Below, one piece after another: positions 7,971 through 16,788 of a DNA stretch of 64,000 nucleotides. Positions within the stretch are counted from its first letter, which is position 1, and the number at the start of each line of letters is the position of its first letter. This DNA comes from Caulobacter sp. (GTDB taxonomy: Bacteria > Pseudomonadota > Alphaproteobacteria > Caulobacterales > Caulobacteraceae): assembly GCF_017744445.1 (NCBI RefSeq), contig NZ_JAGIBH010000003.1, positions 1-64,000 on the forward strand. Reading direction: 5' to 3'. Under the pieces are notes generated by a model, which saw nothing but the letters and a program-made list of their open reading frames with translations, made no database searches and was not told where the DNA came from. The position numbers and the translations under genes were made by a program.

Positions 7971-8040
7971 AGGGCGTTCCTCGAAAGGGATTCGCCCGCA
8001 ATCTGAGTCCTAAGCCTTAAGCGGGCCTGACCAAACGTGG

Positions 8041-9033
8041 TTAAGGCGCCGCTTGGTCCAGCAGTGCGTCGATCTCCCGCAGGACGATGTCGGGGTGGGA
8101 ATTGAAGACGTCGTGGTCGGCGCCGGCGATCTCCACGATCCGGGCGGCCGGATGGGCGGCGCGGTAGCGGCCGATCTGCTCGCGCCGCCATTTCAGCATC
8201 AGGGTCTCGTCGTCGCGTTCGGCCGGCGTCAGGTTCGGCTCAGGCGCGGGGATAGCGAAGATCGCCAGGATCGGGATGCCGGTGACGGCCGGGAACTTCT
8301 CCATGTTCTGACGGGTCATCAGCCGGGAGAGCGGCGCGGGCGGGCCTTCGGCCAGACCCTTGGAAAGCCGGCGCCGGCGCTCGGCGGCGGCGCGGATGTC
8401 GGTGGCCAGGTCGACCAGATCCTTGGCCAGCACCTCGTCATAGATCCGGGCGGCGTCTTGCTTGGAGCCGGACCTTGCGGCCTGCAGCTTGTCACGCAGG
8501 TCGGCCAGGTCGATCTCGACATTGACGGCGTCTGGATAGGCGTTGGCCGGCGCGTAGAACGCGTAGGCATAGGCCGCGTCCAGATAGATCAAGGCGGTGA
8601 CCCGGTCGCGATGGTGACGGGCCAGGCCGCTGAGCTCGGCGCCGCCCAGCGACCAGCCGGCCAGGGTGGCCTTGGGCAGCTTCAGGGCGTCCAGCACCTC
8701 GACATCGTCCAGCGTCAGGCGGGACAGGGTGTGGGCCTCGGGGTTCAGCGGCGGCTTGTCGGAGGCGCCCAGCCCTCGGCGGGTGACGGCGTAGACGTGG
8801 TGACGGGCCGCCAGGCGCGGGGCGAAGGCGTCGAAGTCGTGGGCGGTGCGGCCGCCGCCGGAGATCAGCAGGATCGGCGAGCCGGCGCCGCCATAGTCCA
8901 GCACTTCCAGCTTCAGGCCATCGCTGGTGGTGACGAAGCTTGTCTTGTGGGCGGTGGCGTCGGCGGGCTCGGCCGCAAGACCGGGCGCCGCGCCTATCAG
9001 GAGGGCGACGGCCAGAACCACTCCCCGGAACAT
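8041..9033 (-). CDS. Exported alpha/beta hydrolase
   Basis: This 330-residue alpha/beta-hydrolase fold protein has a signal peptide (MFRGVVLAVALLIGAAPGLAA). The oxyanion region is ILLISGGGRTAHDF, the nucleophile elbow GWSLGG, and the likely catalytic histidine lies in GADHDVFNSHPD. The substrate is unknown. I chose 9033 because it places the signal peptide at the N-terminus; an in-frame ATG at 9075 would overlap the upstream regulator gene. It follows the winged-helix regulator on the same strand, so co-transcription is likely. Confidence 0.8.
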   Translation of the reverse strand: MFRGVVLAVALLIGAAPGLAAEPADATAHKTSFVTTSDGLKLEVLDYGGAGSPILLISGGGRTAHDFDAFAPRLAARHHVYAVTRRGLGASDKPPLNPEAHTLSRLTLDDVEVLDALKLPKATLAGWSLGGAELSGLARHHRDRVTALIYLDAAYAYAFYAPANAYPDAVNVEIDLADLRDKLQAARSGSKQDAARIYDEVLAKDLVDLATDIRAAAERRRRLSKGLAEGPPAPLSRLMTRQNMEKFPAVTGIPILAIFAIPAPEPNLTPAERDDETLMLKWRREQIGRYRAAHPAARIVEIAGADHDVFNSHPDIVLREIDALLDQAAP

Positions 9034-9067
9034 GGCGTCCCCGCCAGACCGGCGCGCGAAACCTGGA

Positions 9068-10111
9068 TCAAACATGGCGTCGCTGCGCCCACAGCATCGC
9101 CCCGACCAGGCCGGCGGCGAACAGGGCGCCTTCCAGGGCGCCGGTGACGGCCTGGCTGAGCGGGCCGAGGCCGGGCTCGCCGAACAGGCCGCCGATCGTG
9201 GTCAGCTTCAGGCGCGAGTCCGGGAAGCTGTGGGCCAGGAGATCCAGGCTGCCGCCCAACAGGCGCCCGCCCAGCAGCGGGATGACCAGGCCAGCGGCGC
9301 CCCCGACCGCCGCCGCGACGGCGGCCTGGCGGGCGCCCGAGGTCTTGCCGGCCAGCCAGAAGGCCAGGCCCACGGCGCCGCCCAGCAGCACCCCTTCGCC
9401 GCCGCCGGTGATCCCATCGGGCGCGTGGCCCAGCAGCAGGGCGAAGGCGTCCAGGCCGACCAGCTTGACGACCGCCCCCACCCCGAGACCGCCGATCGCC
9501 CCGCCGAACGGCGCGCGCCACCACGGGCGGCCGGGGGCGAACTCGGCCAGGGCGACGCCGAACGCCACGCCGGCCCCGCCCAGCAGGGCGACCAGCAGGG
9601 TGACGCTCAGCAGCACCGCCAGGGCCGAGACGCCCGTCCCGGCCGCGAAGCCGTAGGCCAGGCCGCCGATCGCGCCGGCCGTCACGGCGCCGCCCGTCCC
9701 GGCCAGACCCAGCCGCAGGACGCGCGGCCAGTCCGAGGCCGGGCGATCCGGCGGGCTCTGTCCGTCCATAGGCGCGATGAAACGATAGCCGTGCTTGGGC
9801 ACGGTCTGGATCAGCCGTGGCGCGCCGGCGTCGTCGTTCAGCAGCTTGCGCAGGGTGCGCACGCACTGGGTCAGGGCTTCGTCGGTGACCGGAACGCCGC
9901 GCCAGACCTCGTCCAGGAACCGCTGCTTGGTGACCAGCTTGCCCTGCTCGCGCACCAGCAGCGCCAGGGCGTCGAAATAGCGGGCGTTCAGCGCCACGGC
10001 CTCGCCGTCCCGCGTCAGCCGGCGGTCGGCCAGGTCGAGTTCGAAACGGTCGAAGCGGAACGGGGCCAAAGTGGAGAGAACCTCGCGAACAGGAGCGCGA
10101 GACTCCGTCAC
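9068..10111 (-). CDS. Winged-helix regulator with membrane domain (CadC-like layout)
   Basis: The N-terminal 110 residues form an OmpR/CadC-type winged helix: FRFDRFELDLADRRLTRDGE, then LVTKQRFLDEVW, TDEALTQCVRTLRKLL and VPKHGYRF. The remaining roughly 220 residues are very hydrophobic, with many Gly/Ala-rich segments, so the DNA-binding head is probably tethered to the inner membrane. The start is most likely GTG at 10111, 14 bases after the stop of the LytTR gene; there is no strong ribosome site, so the first residues are uncertain. It lies in a row with a LytS-type kinase and LytTR regulator and may share their signal. Confidence 0.8.
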   Translation of the reverse strand: MTESRAPVREVLSTLAPFRFDRFELDLADRRLTRDGEAVALNARYFDALALLVREQGKLVTKQRFLDEVWRGVPVTDEALTQCVRTLRKLLNDDAGAPRLIQTVPKHGYRFIAPMDGQSPPDRPASDWPRVLRLGLAGTGGAVTAGAIGGLAYGFAAGTGVSALAVLLSVTLLVALLGGAGVAFGVALAEFAPGRPWWRAPFGGAIGGLGVGAVVKLVGLDAFALLLGHAPDGITGGGEGVLLGGAVGLAFWLAGKTSGARQAAVAAAVGGAAGLVIPLLGGRLLGGSLDLLAHSFPDSRLKLTTIGGLFGEPGLGPLSQAVTGALEGALFAAGLVGAMLWAQRRHV

Positions 10112-10125
10112 CGGCCGGCGAAAAT

Positions 10126-10854
10126 CTAGTCCTGCGCCGTCAGGCTCAGCGTCTCGATGACCTGGAAGGCGTAGGTCGAGCCGACCGGCACCTTGATGTC
10201 GTCGGCCAGCACCACGGCGGTGATCGCCCGGCCGTGACCCTTGACCTCGCGCACCCGGCTGGCCCGGACGAAGGCCGAGCGGTGCACGCGCAGCAGGCCC
10301 GCCCCGCGCAGCTCCTTCTCCAGCGCCGACATGGTCGAGCGGTGCAGGTAGCTGCGGGTCGAGGTGTGCAGCAGGACATAGTCCTTGGCCGCCTCGATCC
10401 AGTCGATCTCGGACAGCGACACCCGCACCGAGCCTGTCCGCGTCTGCACCCAGATGGCGCGGCCGTCGATCAGCGGATCGGCGGGCTGGGCGGTCTTCTC
10501 GCGCCGGCGCTTGGCGCGCTCGATCGCCTGGCGCAGGCGATCGAAGCGGACGGGTTTGAGCAGATAGTCCAGCGCCTCGACCTCGAAGGCGTCGGCGGCG
10601 AAGATCTCGAAGGCGGTGACGAAGACGATCTCGGGCCGTTGCTGGATCGGCAGCAGGCTGGCCACGGTCAAACCGTTGAGGTCCGGCATCTGGATGTCCA
10701 GCAGGACGAGGTCGGGCCGCAGGTCGCTGATCGCGGCCAGGGCGCTCTCGCCATCGGCGGCCGAACCGACCAGCTCGACGCCGGGGATCTGGCGGATCAG
10801 GACTTCCAGCCGCTCCAGGGCGGCCGGTTCGTCGTCGACGATCAGCACACGCAT
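10126..10854 (-). CDS. LytTR-family response regulator
   Basis: This 242-residue protein has a receiver (MRVLIVDDEPAALERLE, phospho-acceptor D in LVLLDIQMPDLNG, conserved K in DYLLKPV) and a C-terminal LytTR DNA-binding domain (IDWIEAAKDYVLLHT, LLRVHRSAFV). Its ATG overlaps the stop of the upstream kinase gene by one base (TGATG), the usual coupling of a cognate pair. It is expected to bind direct-repeat promoter sites when phosphorylated. Targets are unknown; the downstream winged-helix and hydrolase genes are obvious candidates. Confidence 0.92.
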   Translation of the reverse strand: MRVLIVDDEPAALERLEVLIRQIPGVELVGSAADGESALAAISDLRPDLVLLDIQMPDLNGLTVASLLPIQQRPEIVFVTAFEIFAADAFEVEALDYLLKPVRFDRLRQAIERAKRRREKTAQPADPLIDGRAIWVQTRTGSVRVSLSEIDWIEAAKDYVLLHTSTRSYLHRSTMSALEKELRGAGLLRVHRSAFVRASRVREVKGHGRAITAVVLADDIKVPVGSTYAFQVIETLSLTAQD

Positions 10855-11957
10855 CAGGCGGCCTCCTGGCCGGCGGCGCCATCCAGCGGCAGGCGCAGGG
10901 TGACGGTGAAGCCGGGGTCCCCGGGCTGCGCGGTCAGCGTGCCGCGCGGGCCGTACAGCACCTCCAGCCGCTCGCGGATGGCGGCCAGGCCGATGCCGCT
11001 GCTGGGCGCGGGCAGGCTGGAGCTCAAGGGCCGGGCGTCGTCGCTGACGGTGACCGCCAGGTCGTCGTCCCGCGTCTCGACACGAATGACCAGACTCACG
11101 CGGTTTCGGCTGCGCGAGACACCGTGCTTGATGGCGTTCTCGACCAGGGGCTGGAGTACGAAGCTGGGAACCTGGGCGTCGCGCAGGGCCTCGGGGCAGG
11201 CGACCTGCACCGACAGCCGCTCGCGGAAGCGCTCGGCCTCGATCTCGAGATAGGCTTCGACCGCGCCCAGCTCGTCCTCCAGCGGGATGAAGGCGCTGGC
11301 GTCGGTCGACAGGGTCATGCGCAGGAACGAGGCCAGCCGCGCCAGCATGGCCTCGGCGTCGGCGGTGCGCTGGGTGACCACGGCCGCGCTGACCGCGTTC
11401 AGCGTGTTGAACAGGAAGTGCGGGTTCAGCTGGTAGCGCAGCGCCGCCAGCCGCGCGGCGGTCGCGGTGGCGCGGGCCTGGGCGGTCTGGCTCTCGGCCA
11501 AAACCAGCTGCTCCTCGCGCTTGCGCAGGCGGGCGGCGAACTCGAGCAGCAGGGTCGCGGCCGCGAAGATCGCGAAGACCCAGCCCAGGAAGATGGTGTT
11601 GGCGACGGCCCGCACGGCCACGTAGCTGAGCGGCTTGGCCGGCGTCAGGCCGATCTTCTCCAGGACGATGCCGCCCACGCCGTCGGCCAGGCCCAGCAGC
11701 AGGGACGCGACGATCGTGCCGATGATGGCCGCGGTCAGAAGCTGCCGGGGGGCACGCTGCGAGCGCGTGCGCAGCCACTCGTACAGGCCCGCGCACAGCA
11801 GCCAGCCGGTGACGACGAAGATGGTGACCGTGATGATCGCGCTCAGCTCCAGGCCACCGGCCTTCAGCGCCGGCGAGACCAGGGCAGGAAGGTTCACGGT
11901 CCAGAGCAGGGTGGCGATCGCCCAGGCCCTCAAGCGCGGATCGGTCGGAAATTTCAT
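10854..11957 (-). CDS. LytS/YehU-type sensor histidine kinase
   Basis: This 367-residue inner-membrane kinase has about four membrane segments in the first 150 residues and a short coiled linker. The family's phospho-acceptor box is LRYQLNPHFLFNTLNAVSA. The ATP-binding domain has N-box LQPLVENAIKHGV and GIGLAAIRERL. I chose the ATG at 11957 (MKFPTDPRLR); a TTG two codons upstream is possible. It has no large periplasmic sensor, so it probably senses a membrane signal. It is the first gene of the minus-strand run 11957-8041. Confidence 0.9.
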   Translation of the reverse strand: MKFPTDPRLRAWAIATLLWTVNLPALVSPALKAGGLELSAIITVTIFVVTGWLLCAGLYEWLRTRSQRAPRQLLTAAIIGTIVASLLLGLADGVGGIVLEKIGLTPAKPLSYVAVRAVANTIFLGWVFAIFAAATLLLEFAARLRKREEQLVLAESQTAQARATATAARLAALRYQLNPHFLFNTLNAVSAAVVTQRTADAEAMLARLASFLRMTLSTDASAFIPLEDELGAVEAYLEIEAERFRERLSVQVACPEALRDAQVPSFVLQPLVENAIKHGVSRSRNRVSLVIRVETRDDDLAVTVSDDARPLSSSLPAPSSGIGLAAIRERLEVLYGPRGTLTAQPGDPGFTVTLRLPLDGAAGQEAA

Positions 11958-12202
11958 GCGCAAAGCCTAGCAAAGGCTGGGCTTTTCGCCCATCGGCTCC
12001 GTCGTTCCAAACCGGCCGTTCGTCGAAGGCCGCCACCGCGCCGTTCGTCCTGTTCGTCGCTCGAGAGCGACCCCTGGTCGAAATCGCGGTCACGCTCGTC
12101 GCAGTGGAATTTCGCCGACGCCGCGCTCGTGGCTTTGGGAAAGGCAGGCGGCCCCCACCGCCATCCCATCACCCCCAGGAAACGAGACAGAGAGAGGCGA
12201 AC

Positions 12203-13873
12203 GTGGCCAATATCAGCGGCACCGACGGCAACGACAACCTGACCGGCACGGCCGCCGGCGACACGATCATTGGCGGCAAGGGCAACGACACCCTGACCGG
12301 CCTGGAGGGCAACGACGCCCTCTATGGCGACGACGGCGCGGACGTCCTCGATGGCGGCGACGGCGACGATTATGTCTACGGCGGCGGCTCCAACGACTCC
12401 GACAATTTCAGCGACAGCCTGAAGGGCGGCAATGGCTTCGACCGCCTGTACGGCGGCATCGGCGACCACTTCGACGGCGGCGCGAACGGGGCCCAGGGCG
12501 ACTACGCCTATCTGAACCTGACGGGCCTGACCTCGTCGGTGATCGTTGACCTGGGCGCGGCCGGCGTGCAGGCCCTGACCGGCGGCGGCAGCATCGTCAA
12601 TGTCGAGCAGTTCGAGTTCTGGTCGGGCTCGGCCAGCGACCGCATCAAGGGCGGCGCGGGCGACGACAAGATCCACGCCGGCGACGGCCACGACGCCATC
12701 TATGGCGCCGACGGCGCGGACTTCATCTATGGCATGGCCGGCAACGACACGATCCGTGGCGGCGCGGGCATCGACAACCTGCGCGGCGACGGCGGCCACG
12801 ACCGCCTGATCGGCGGCGAAGGCAACGACACCCTGGCCGGCGACCAGGACGCGGCCCTGGCGGCCGACGGCAACGACCAGCTGGATGGCGGCGAAGGCAA
12901 CGACCTCCTCTACGGCCAGGGCGGCAACGATATCCTGATCGGCGGGACCGGCAATGACGAGCTGTGGGGCGGCGCGGGCGCCGACCGCTTCGCCTTCTCC
13001 GGAGCCAATCAGGGCAACGACCTGATCCGCGACTTCTCCAAGGCCGAAGACCGCTTCGACCTGGACGGCAAGTCGTTCACCGCCGCCGCCAGCGACGGCA
13101 AGGGCGGCACGGTCCTGACCTGGGACGGCGGCGCGATCACGGTCGAGAAGGTCGCCCTGACCCTGGCCGAGGCCAATGGCCTGCTGACCACCGGCGCCAA
13201 CACCTTGGTGCGCCTGACCAACGCCTTCGACAACATCCTGCGCTACGCCCCGGCCAACGACGCCGATCGCGCCTATGTGCAGGGCCTGGCCGACAAGGTC
13301 GTGGCCGGTCAGCTGACCGAGGCCGCCGCGCTGAAGACGATCATCAACCTGGCCGACGCCTCGGCGGCGGTGGCGACGACGTCCTACGCCTTCTTCACCG
13401 GCCATGCCCCGGGCGAGGGCGGCATGGACTATCTGCTGTCGCCGATCGGTCCGAACCCGAACAACCTCAACAGCGCCTACTACCAGACCTTCAACGCCGA
13501 GAACCGCTACATCAACTTCGCGGTCAATCTGGGCCGCGACGGCGAGGGCAAGGCGGCGTTCCAGGCCGAGTACGGGGCCAAGAGCCTGTTCGAAGCCACC
13601 CGCAGCGCCTATGCCGAGATCTTCGGCGCCACGCCCGACGACGCCAAGGTCCACGCCCTGCTGGACACCCGGGTCGACTACTTCACCGCCTATGGCAAGA
13701 CCGACATCGGGACCAAGGCGGCCATGGTCGGCTGGCTGCTGGCCGAGGCGATGAAGGCCGATGTCGGCCAGTACGCCGGCGCCAGCAACGCCTACTTCAC
13801 CGACCTGGCCGACGGCGCGCCGTTCTCGGTCGACTTGATCGGCCAGTACGGCAAGCCTGAATACAACCTCTAA
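12203..13873 (+). CDS. RTX calcium-binding protein with RsaA-like anchor domain at C-terminus
   Basis: This 556-residue protein starts with nonapeptide RTX repeats (GTDGNDNLTGTAAGDTIIGG and others) over about residues 1-290, expected to bind calcium outside the cell. Residues about 335-556 resemble the N-terminal, LPS-binding anchor region of the Caulobacter S-layer protein RsaA. Shared features include a YAFFTGHAP-type motif, DYLLSP, LNSAYYQTFNAENRYINFAVNL and a FTDLADGA-type end. In RsaA the anchor is N-terminal and RTX repeats come last, so the order is reversed here. The start is GTG after GAGAGGCGAAC. There is no Sec signal; type I export is expected, but no typical RTX C-terminal secretion tail follows the repeats. 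A strong terminator follows. Confidence 0.85.
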   Translation: MANISGTDGNDNLTGTAAGDTIIGGKGNDTLTGLEGNDALYGDDGADVLDGGDGDDYVYGGGSNDSDNFSDSLKGGNGFDRLYGGIGDHFDGGANGAQGDYAYLNLTGLTSSVIVDLGAAGVQALTGGGSIVNVEQFEFWSGSASDRIKGGAGDDKIHAGDGHDAIYGADGADFIYGMAGNDTIRGGAGIDNLRGDGGHDRLIGGEGNDTLAGDQDAALAADGNDQLDGGEGNDLLYGQGGNDILIGGTGNDELWGGAGADRFAFSGANQGNDLIRDFSKAEDRFDLDGKSFTAAASDGKGGTVLTWDGGAITVEKVALTLAEANGLLTTGANTLVRLTNAFDNILRYAPANDADRAYVQGLADKVVAGQLTEAAALKTIINLADASAAVATTSYAFFTGHAPGEGGMDYLLSPIGPNPNNLNSAYYQTFNAENRYINFAVNLGRDGEGKAAFQAEYGAKSLFEATRSAYAEIFGATPDDAKVHALLDTRVDYFTAYGKTDIGTKAAMVGWLLAEAMKADVGQYAGASNAYFTDLADGAPFSVDLIGQYGKPEYNL

Positions 13874-13946
13874 CTCGATCTCTGGCGGGAGTTCCTCCCC
13901 GACAGGGTTCTCTGGCCGTCCCCCGAAACCACGGGCCAGAGAAAAA

Positions 13947-13980
13947 GGGCCGCCGGAGCGATCCGGCGGCCCTTCCTTTT
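13947..13980 (+). terminator. Rho-independent terminator after the RTX gene
   Basis: GGGCCGCCGGA (13947-13957) pairs perfectly with TCCGGCGGCCC (13962-13972) around a GCGA loop, followed by TTCCTTTT. Confidence 0.85.
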
Positions 13981-13985
13981 GTCAC

Positions 13986-14016
13986 CGACTATCCCCGCGA
14001 AAGCGGGGATCCAAGC
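13986..14016. repeat. Single unit of the CCCGCGAAAGCGGGG repeat
   Basis: One unpaired copy of the palindromic unit, just before the GIY-YIG gene. A paired copy lies right after that gene, at 14381. Confidence 0.8.
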
Positions 14017-14056
14017 GGCGCTTCTGTGCGAATATTGTTCATGATATGTTCCGTTT

Positions 14057-14350
14057 ATGGATCGGATGTTCACCGTCTACATCCTGGCTAGCGGACCCTA
14101 TGGCACACTCTATTGCGGCCACACGGACGACCTTTCTCGCCGCACCTGGGAGCACAAGGAGAAGGTTCGGAAGGGGTTCACCGCCAAGTATGGCGTCGAT
14201 CGGCTCGTCTGGTACGAGCTGTGCGAAACGCGAGAGGGCGTGCTCATTCGCGAGCGGCAGATCAAGAAATGGAACCGCGCTTGGAAGATCGAGCTGATCG
14301 AGGCGCTGAATCCAGGCTGGGTGGATCTGTACGAGACCCTGAACTGCTGA
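14057..14350 (+). CDS. GIY-YIG domain protein
   Basis: This 97-residue protein is a single GIY-YIG nuclease-like domain. It has VYILASGPYGTLYCGHT (the GIY..YIG strands, here VYI..LYCG), the catalytic-type arginine in DDLSRRTWEHK, and the conserved RERQIKKWNRAWK helix with E in IRERQIK. Such stand-alone proteins are common in alphaproteobacteria and their function is uncertain. Palindromic repeats of one family flank the gene on both sides (13986-14016 and 14381-14488). The start may be the ATG at 14057 or 14066; neither has a clear ribosome site. Confidence 0.85.
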   Translation: MDRMFTVYILASGPYGTLYCGHTDDLSRRTWEHKEKVRKGFTAKYGVDRLVWYELCETREGVLIRERQIKKWNRAWKIELIEALNPGWVDLYETLNC

Positions 14351-14380
14351 CCAGCCTGCCCCGAAATTCAGCCCGCACTC

Positions 14381-14488
14381 CGACTATCCCCGCGAAAGCG
14401 GGGACCCAAGCTGGCGTTCAGGATGTGGCGCGGCCGTGGTCAATCTGCTGACTCGGCTTGGGTCCCCGCTTTCGCGGGGATGGTCGGG
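14381..14488. repeat. Paired CCCGCGAAAGCGGGG repeat, copy 2
   Basis: Two inverted units separated by about 45 bp, closely similar to 7608-7715 including part of the spacer (GGCGTTCAGGATG against GGCTTTCAGGATG). It lies between the GIY-YIG gene and the M13 peptidase terminator. Confidence 0.85.
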
Positions 14489-14516
14489 GTAGGGGTAGAG
14501 GTCCTGGCCCGCCCAG

Positions 14517-14548
14517 CAAAAAGGGCCGCCGGATCTCTCCAGCAGCCC
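14517..14548 (-). terminator. Terminator of the M13 peptidase gene
   Basis: On the minus strand GGGCTGCTGGA pairs with TCCGGCGGCCC (two G-U pairs) around a 4-base loop and is followed by TTTTT. It lies about 30 bases after the stop at 14577. Confidence 0.75.
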
Positions 14549-14576
14549 CCCTTGATCGTTATCAGATAGCGCGCGA

Positions 14577-16691
14577 CTACCAGATCTTCACGCGGTCCGC
14601 CGGCGCGACGTACAGCTTGTCGGTCGGCTTGACGTCGAAGGCCGAGTACCAGCCGTCCTGGTTCCGGATGGTGCCGTTGACGCGGTAGTACGACGGCGAG
14701 TGCGGATCGCTGGCGATCTGTTGCTTCAGCGCGTCGTCGCGCGACTTCTGGCGCCACACCTGGGCCCAGCCCAGATAGACGCGCTGGTCGCCGGTGAAGC
14801 CGTCCAGGACCGGCGAGGGCTGGCCCTTCAGCGAGACGTGGTAGGCGTCCAGCGCGAAGGCCAGGCCCGACAGGTCGCCGATGTTCTCGCCCATAGTCAG
14901 GTCGCCATTGACGTGCACGCCCGGGAAGGGCTCGAACGCCGAGTACTGGGCGCCCAGCTTGGCCTTCTGGACGTCGAACTTGGCGGCGTCTTCCGCCGTC
15001 CACCAGTCGCGCAGCACGCCGTCGCCGTCGGACTTGCGGCCCTGGTCGTCGAAGCCGTGGCCGATCTCGTGGCCGATCACGCCGCCGATGCCGCCGTAGT
15101 TGACGGCCGGGTCCGCGTCCGGATGGAAGAACGGCGCCTGCAGGATGGCGGCCGGGAACACGATCTCGTTGTTGACCGAGTTGTAGTAGGCGTTGACCGT
15201 CTGCGGGGTCATGCCCCACTCGGACTTGTCGACCGGCTGGTTCAGGCGCTCGACGTCGTGACGGTAGTCCCAGGCGCCGGTGCGCATCAGGTTGCCGTAG
15301 GCGTCGCCTTCCTTGATCTCCAGCTTGGAATAGTCACGCCACTTGTCGGGATAACCGATCTTGACGGTGAACTTGGCCAGCTTGTCCTGGGCCTTGGCCT
15401 TGGTCTCCGGACCCATCCAGGTCGACGCGTCGATGCGGGTCTTCAGGGTGGTGCGGATGTCGCCGACCAGCGAGACCATCTTGGCCTTGGAGTCCGGCGG
15501 GAAGTAGGCGGCGACATATTCCTTGCCGACCGCTTCGCCCAGCATGGTGTTGACCTGGGCGACGCCGCGCTTCCAGCGCGGACGCTGCTCGGGCTGGCCC
15601 GACAGGGTCTTGTTGCGGAACTCGAACGCCGCGTCGGCGAAGCGCTTCGACAGCAGCGGGGCCGCGCCATCAATGACCTTGAACGCCTGCCAGGCCTTCA
15701 GCGTCTCGACCGGGGTGTCGGCATAGATCTGGGCGTACTTGGGAAAGCTGGTGTTGGTCGTGACGATGAAGCGGTCGACCTTGGGCAGTTCCGTACCCAC
15801 CAGATAGCGGTTCCAGTCGTAGCCCGGCGTCAGGGCCTGCAGCTGCGCCAGGGTGGCCGGGTTGTAGGTCTTGTCGCGGTCGCGGCGCTCGACGCGGGTC
15901 CACGAGGCTTCGGCCAGCTTGGTCTCGAACTCGACGATGGCCTTGGCGTTCTCGGCCGGCTTTTCCCAGCCGCCCAGGGTCAGCAGCTTCTCGACATAGG
16001 CGAGGTACGCCGTCTTCTTGTCGGCGAACTTGGAGCTCAGATAGTAGTCGCGGTCGGGCAGCGAGAGACCGCCGGTGCCGGCATAGACCGCGTAGGCCTG
16101 CGGGTTCTTGGCGTCGGTCTGGATGCCCAGGCTGATCAGGCTGGCATACGGGGTGACCGAACTCTTGCCCATCAGGGCGGTGAACTCGTCCTTGGTCTTG
16201 ACCTTCTTGACGCCGTCCAGCCACGGCTTGATCGGGGCTGCGTCCAGCTTCTCGATGGCGGCTTCGTTCATGAAGGCGCGGTAGGCGGCGCCGATCTTGG
16301 CCTTCTCGCCGGTCGCGGCCTTGTCGGCGGCGGCGCCTTCGATGATCGCCTTGGTGCGGGCTTCCGACAGCTCAGCCAGTTTGTCGAAATTGCCGTAGCG
16401 GGTGCGGTCGGACGGGATCACCGTCTTCGCATCCCAGGTCCCGTTGGCGTACTTGTAGAAGTCCTCGCCCGGCTTGGCGGACGTATCCATGCCCGAGATG
16501 TCGAAACCCCACGTCCCGTACTTCGGCGACTCCAGCGAGGTGGCGTCGCCGGCGGCGGCGACCCCTTCCGGCAGCAGCGATTGCACCGTGCACGCATCGT
16601 CGATGCAGGCGTGTTGTTCGTGGGCCTGGGCCCCGAAGGCCGAGATCGACAGGGCCGCGGCGGCGGCAGCGCCGAACCAAACTCTTTTCAT
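14577..16691 (-). CDS. M13-family zinc metallopeptidase (neprilysin/PepO-like)
   Basis: This exported endopeptidase has 704 residues, the family's normal length. A signal peptide is visible (MKRVWFGAAAAAALSISAFGAQA). Zinc ligands are in GHEIGHGFDDQGRK (HExxH), and the third ligand is in MGENIGDLSGLAFA (ExxxD). The substrate-binding NAYYNSVNNEIVFPAAILQ and the C-terminal NGTIRNQDGWYSAFDV are also typical. It is expected to cleave small peptides in the periplasm or at the surface. It stands alone, with its own terminator. Confidence 0.95.
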   Translation of the reverse strand: MKRVWFGAAAAAALSISAFGAQAHEQHACIDDACTVQSLLPEGVAAAGDATSLESPKYGTWGFDISGMDTSAKPGEDFYKYANGTWDAKTVIPSDRTRYGNFDKLAELSEARTKAIIEGAAADKAATGEKAKIGAAYRAFMNEAAIEKLDAAPIKPWLDGVKKVKTKDEFTALMGKSSVTPYASLISLGIQTDAKNPQAYAVYAGTGGLSLPDRDYYLSSKFADKKTAYLAYVEKLLTLGGWEKPAENAKAIVEFETKLAEASWTRVERRDRDKTYNPATLAQLQALTPGYDWNRYLVGTELPKVDRFIVTTNTSFPKYAQIYADTPVETLKAWQAFKVIDGAAPLLSKRFADAAFEFRNKTLSGQPEQRPRWKRGVAQVNTMLGEAVGKEYVAAYFPPDSKAKMVSLVGDIRTTLKTRIDASTWMGPETKAKAQDKLAKFTVKIGYPDKWRDYSKLEIKEGDAYGNLMRTGAWDYRHDVERLNQPVDKSEWGMTPQTVNAYYNSVNNEIVFPAAILQAPFFHPDADPAVNYGGIGGVIGHEIGHGFDDQGRKSDGDGVLRDWWTAEDAAKFDVQKAKLGAQYSAFEPFPGVHVNGDLTMGENIGDLSGLAFALDAYHVSLKGQPSPVLDGFTGDQRVYLGWAQVWRQKSRDDALKQQIASDPHSPSYYRVNGTIRNQDGWYSAFDVKPTDKLYVAPADRVKIW

Positions 16692-16788
16692 GGAAGTCGT
16701 ATCCGTTGGTGTGAGCTGGCGGCAATCTGCACGGGCGCGGAATTTTTGCTCCCTTAAAAAAAGTTCATGTGACCCATTTTTTGAAGGA

